Shown in pieces: positions 33,183-35,349 of a stretch of DNA of 35,349 bases. The notes under the pieces are model-generated. The model was not told the DNA's origin. It was given only the letters and a program-made list of their open reading frames with translations, and made no database searches. Origin of the DNA: an uncultured Clostridium sp. (GTDB taxonomy: Bacteria; Bacillota; Clostridia; Lachnospirales; Lachnospiraceae); assembly GCA_900547035.1 (NCBI GenBank), contig URFM01000038.1, positions 1 to 35,349 of the forward strand, read 5' to 3'. The stretch's first letter is position 1, and each line of letters starts with the position of its first letter. A program made the position numbers and the translations under genes.

Positions 33183-35195
33183 TCACTCCCGAATCCTGGG
33201 AATGATCATATTAGCGTCCATCTCCTCCTCCGGCAGGAAGGGGGACAGATCTTCCAGGGGCGGGGAAACCATGGTCCCGTCCGGCAGCCGCTTGGCCGCG
33301 GACTTGGGTTCAAAGTTCTGGTCCATGCTGACAAATACCTCGCAGATGACCGGTCCCTCCATGGCCAAAGCCTGGTCCACCGCGTACTCCAGCTGGCTGT
33401 TGTGATGGGCGCAGATGTAGGGGTAGCCGTAAGCCGCCGCCAGCTTTCCCATATCCGGAAAGCTTAAATCCCGGCTGTCCACGCCTATGCCTACCAATGG
33501 CTCTCCGAAATAGTTTTTCTGGGTCTGGCGGATGGAATGGTAGCCGCCGTTGTTGATAAGGAAAATCTTAATATTCATCTGGTGATGGATAATGGTCTGG
33601 AGCTCCTGCAGATTCATCTGGATGCTTCCGTCCCCGGTCACCAGAATCAGGTCATCTCCCTCCGGCTTGCAGCCCTGGCTGTGGCACTGGCTGTTCCTGG
33701 AGGCTGCCCAAGCGCCGATGGCTGCCGGCAGGTCGTAGCCCATAGATGCCACGGCGGAATTGGTGATGAACCGCTGGCCTTTCTTGATAATCCAGCCATG
33801 GCCGCCCACCACGCAGGCGGAGCCGTTTCCCACCACCGTTACCTGGCCTTCCTTCAGGCGGCTGCTGATAACTCCGATCATGGCGTACACATTGGCCGGC
33901 TCATCGTCCCCGTGTTCAAAATGCTTCGGCTGAATCACCGGATAGGTCTCTTTCCACATCCGGCAGGTTTCGCTCCAGCTTTTGCCCGGAAGGCCTTCCC
34001 CTCCGCCAAAAATCTGCTTCTCCCCCGGGCAGCCAATCCGCTCCGGCAGGGAATCCTTCTCCTCTTCTAAAATCCAATCCAGCTCCTCATTTAACGCTCT
34101 CAGCAGATCCGCCGCGTCGGCATGAATCCGCATATCGCTGTGAACAGAGGGCTTCTTTAATTCTTCCTCGTCAATATCATTAACAATCACATAGGCGGCC
34201 CGGGCCCAGGTCTGGTAGTTATAGCCCACCTGGCGGATACTCAGGCGGCTGCCGATGGAGAGCACCAGGTCGCTGTTCTGGATGGCGAAATTTCCCGGGC
34301 GGTCCCCCATATTTCCCGCTCTGCCTATATATAGGGGATCTTCATCTGCCATACAGTCCCCGCTGTTCCATCCGGTAATCACAGGAATGCCAAGCTTGCG
34401 GGCCACCTGAAGAAACTGTTCATGGGCTTTTGCCAGCCGGATGCCGTTTCCCGCGTTGATGACCGGGCGCTTAGCCTGGCGGATGCGGCGGATGACCTCT
34501 GCCGCCGTCTTGCGGCTCACCGGTCCGGGCAGAACCTGGCGCTTCTCCCCTGCTCCCGCCTGGTCCTCCGGGATGCCGTGGGCCTTCCGGGCCTCCTCAT
34601 TCTCCCAGCCGGTGCCTCCGGCCTCATAATCTGCCGCGTCAAAGCCCGCAAGCTCCTCCGTCTCAATCACGGCAGACTGTACATTTAAGGGGATATCCAG
34701 CCAACATGGCCCCGGACGTCCGGATTTTGCCAGGTACAAGGCCTTTTCCAGACAGAACCGGATTCGCATGGGGTCAATGACCATCTCGCTGTACTTGGTC
34801 ATACAGGAGATGGCTTTGCAGATGTCAAACTCCTGGTCTCCCATGGCCCGGATGCCCACGCCGGACCACCGGGCCGTGGTGTCGTACCGCACCTGGCCGG
34901 AGAGGACCAGCATGGGAATGGAATCCAGCCATCCCCCCACTACCCCGGTGATGGCGTTGGTTCCTCCGGGGCCGGTGGTCACGCAGAGGGCCGCGATGCG
35001 GTTGTGAATTCTCGCATAAGCTTCCGCCGCTATGGCGCTGGCCTGCTCGTGGTGGTTATAGATACAGTGCAGCCCATCTTTATGGCCCAGGGCGTCGTTT
35101 AAATGCATCGCCCCGCCCCCGGTTACGGTAAACACCTGGCAGATGCCCGCTTCCACCAGGCGGTCCGCAAGGTAATCTGCTAAACGCTGTTTCAT
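33183..35195 (-). CDS. Thiamine-diphosphate enzyme of the acetolactate synthase family, possibly YerE-like
   Basis: The 670-residue protein has a PYR domain with the activating Glu in HHEQASAIAAEAYAR (about 49-63) and TTGPGGTNAITGVVGGW, a central domain (about 225-380), and a PP domain with the ThDP motif GDGS to INN (GDGSIQMNLQE and LINNGGY). It is about 100 residues longer than usual, with insertions near 190-225 and 520-535. In a polysaccharide cluster, an enzyme of this type may attach a two-carbon unit from pyruvate to a keto-sugar, as YerE does for yersiniose A, or may make another aldehyde-derived precursor. A plain acetolactate synthase is less likely without an ilvN-like partner. ATG 35195 has AGGAGGG at 8 nt. 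Confidence 0.83.
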   Translation of the reverse strand: MKQRLADYLADRLVEAGICQVFTVTGGGAMHLNDALGHKDGLHCIYNHHEQASAIAAEAYARIHNRIAALCVTTGPGGTNAITGVVGGWLDSIPMLVLSGQVRYDTTARWSGVGIRAMGDQEFDICKAISCMTKYSEMVIDPMRIRFCLEKALYLAKSGRPGPCWLDIPLNVQSAVIETEELAGFDAADYEAGGTGWENEEARKAHGIPEDQAGAGEKRQVLPGPVSRKTAAEVIRRIRQAKRPVINAGNGIRLAKAHEQFLQVARKLGIPVITGWNSGDCMADEDPLYIGRAGNMGDRPGNFAIQNSDLVLSIGSRLSIRQVGYNYQTWARAAYVIVNDIDEEELKKPSVHSDMRIHADAADLLRALNEELDWILEEEKDSLPERIGCPGEKQIFGGGEGLPGKSWSETCRMWKETYPVIQPKHFEHGDDEPANVYAMIGVISSRLKEGQVTVVGNGSACVVGGHGWIIKKGQRFITNSAVASMGYDLPAAIGAWAASRNSQCHSQGCKPEGDDLILVTGDGSIQMNLQELQTIIHHQMNIKIFLINNGGYHSIRQTQKNYFGEPLVGIGVDSRDLSFPDMGKLAAAYGYPYICAHHNSQLEYAVDQALAMEGPVICEVFVSMDQNFEPKSAAKRLPDGTMVSPPLEDLSPFLPEEEMDANMIIPRIRE

Positions 35196-35222
35196 GATAT
35201 TTGCCCTCCTTCTCAATACAAG

Positions 35223-35302
35223 ACCTCGTTAAGTGCTCCTAGTATACTCTGTATAACTCGCACTAAACTCGTGAAATACCTCGTTAAGTGCTCCTAGTAT
35301 AC
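35223..35302. repeat. Two 25-nt direct repeats upstream of the ThDP gene
   Basis: Copies at 35223-35247 and 35278-35302 are identical over 25 nt (acctcgttaagtgctcct followed by agtatac), with starts 55 nt apart. Read on minus each begins with a TATACT box and continues AGGAGCACTTAACGAGGT, so the unit joins a promoter -10 with the first transcribed bases. Confidence 0.85.
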
Positions 35303-35325
35303 CATACCGCATCTGTTGACTGCAA
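35296..35325 (-). promoter_or_regulatory. Promoter candidate for the ThDP gene (distal of two)
   Basis: On the minus strand TTGCAG (35320-35325) and an extended -10 TGGTATACT (box at 35296-35301) are 18 nt apart. The nearer repeat copy gives a second TATACT at 35241-35246 with no good -35. Transcription would start near 35289 or 35234. Confidence 0.5.
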
Positions 35326-35349
35326 TCAAATATAAAAATCCGGGCATAA

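Noticed and set aside
1..35349. CRISPR arrays, tRNA or rRNA genes, insertion sequences, phage or toxin-antitoxin genes
   Set aside because: None was seen: no regularly spaced repeats beyond the two 25-nt copies at the right edge, no tRNA-like cloverleaf with CCA-type ends, and no transposase or integrase-like protein in any recognised frame.

Overview
The window looks like a chromosome segment of a Lachnospiraceae-type Clostridia (Firmicutes) with moderate-to-high GC. The evidence is a zinc-type L31, the order rho-rpmE-DUF1385-prmC-prfA, a SCIFF peptide with its radical SAM maturase beside tgt and yajC, a Csp-like subtilase, a mannose-family PTS, and strong AGGAGG ribosome binding sites. I cannot assign a species. 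All but two recognised genes (a small membrane protein at 10858-11217 and a subtilase at 18770-20524) lie on the minus strand, so transcription mostly runs from high to low coordinates.

Layout. 1-625: 5' part of rmlA (dTDP-glucose synthesis), cut by the window edge. 745-897: a highly structured inverted-repeat element. 901-6104: rho, rpmE, a DUF1385 membrane protein, prmC and prfA, a translation and termination block. 6105-6727: a large regulatory gap with the rho promoter, repeat copies and a possible orphan plus-strand transcript. 6728-10663: HAD phosphatase, yajC, tgt, scfB and scfA (SCIFF ranthipeptide), with the divergent membrane protein at 10858. 11296-18018: an amino-sugar system made of PTS IIC, IID, nagA, IIB, IIA and nagB with its PTS-type regulator. 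18122-20524: lspA and, divergently, a Csp-like S8 protease. 20692-25588: a ClpX paralogue, a LytR-CpsA-Psr protein and a polyprenyl-phosphate sugar-1-phosphate transferase. 25864-35195: a polysaccharide cluster of three GT2 glycosyltransferases, two paralogous SDR sugar enzymes flanking a C-methyltransferase-like gene, and a ThDP enzyme.

How the parts fit. The 25.8-35.2 kb genes, the priming transferase and the LCP protein can be read as making an activated (possibly branched) deoxysugar, building a lipid-linked glycan and attaching it to the wall; rmlA at the other end could feed rhamnose. The amino-sugar operon would import and phosphorylate an amino sugar (IIABCD), deacetylate it (NagA) and deaminate it to fructose-6-phosphate (NagB).

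The least expected feature is a family of non-coding elements built on the arm GTTCAGGAC. The fullest copy (745-897) has perfect 18-bp outer arms enclosing three hairpins, so it can be drawn as a four-way junction. Smaller or decayed copies sit in several other gaps, and two lie directly downstream of the predicted -10 boxes of rho and lspA. The 25-nt duplicated block upstream of the ThDP gene and the structured leader before the priming transferase are further regulatory candidates. All functional calls come from reading the sequence; no database search was run.
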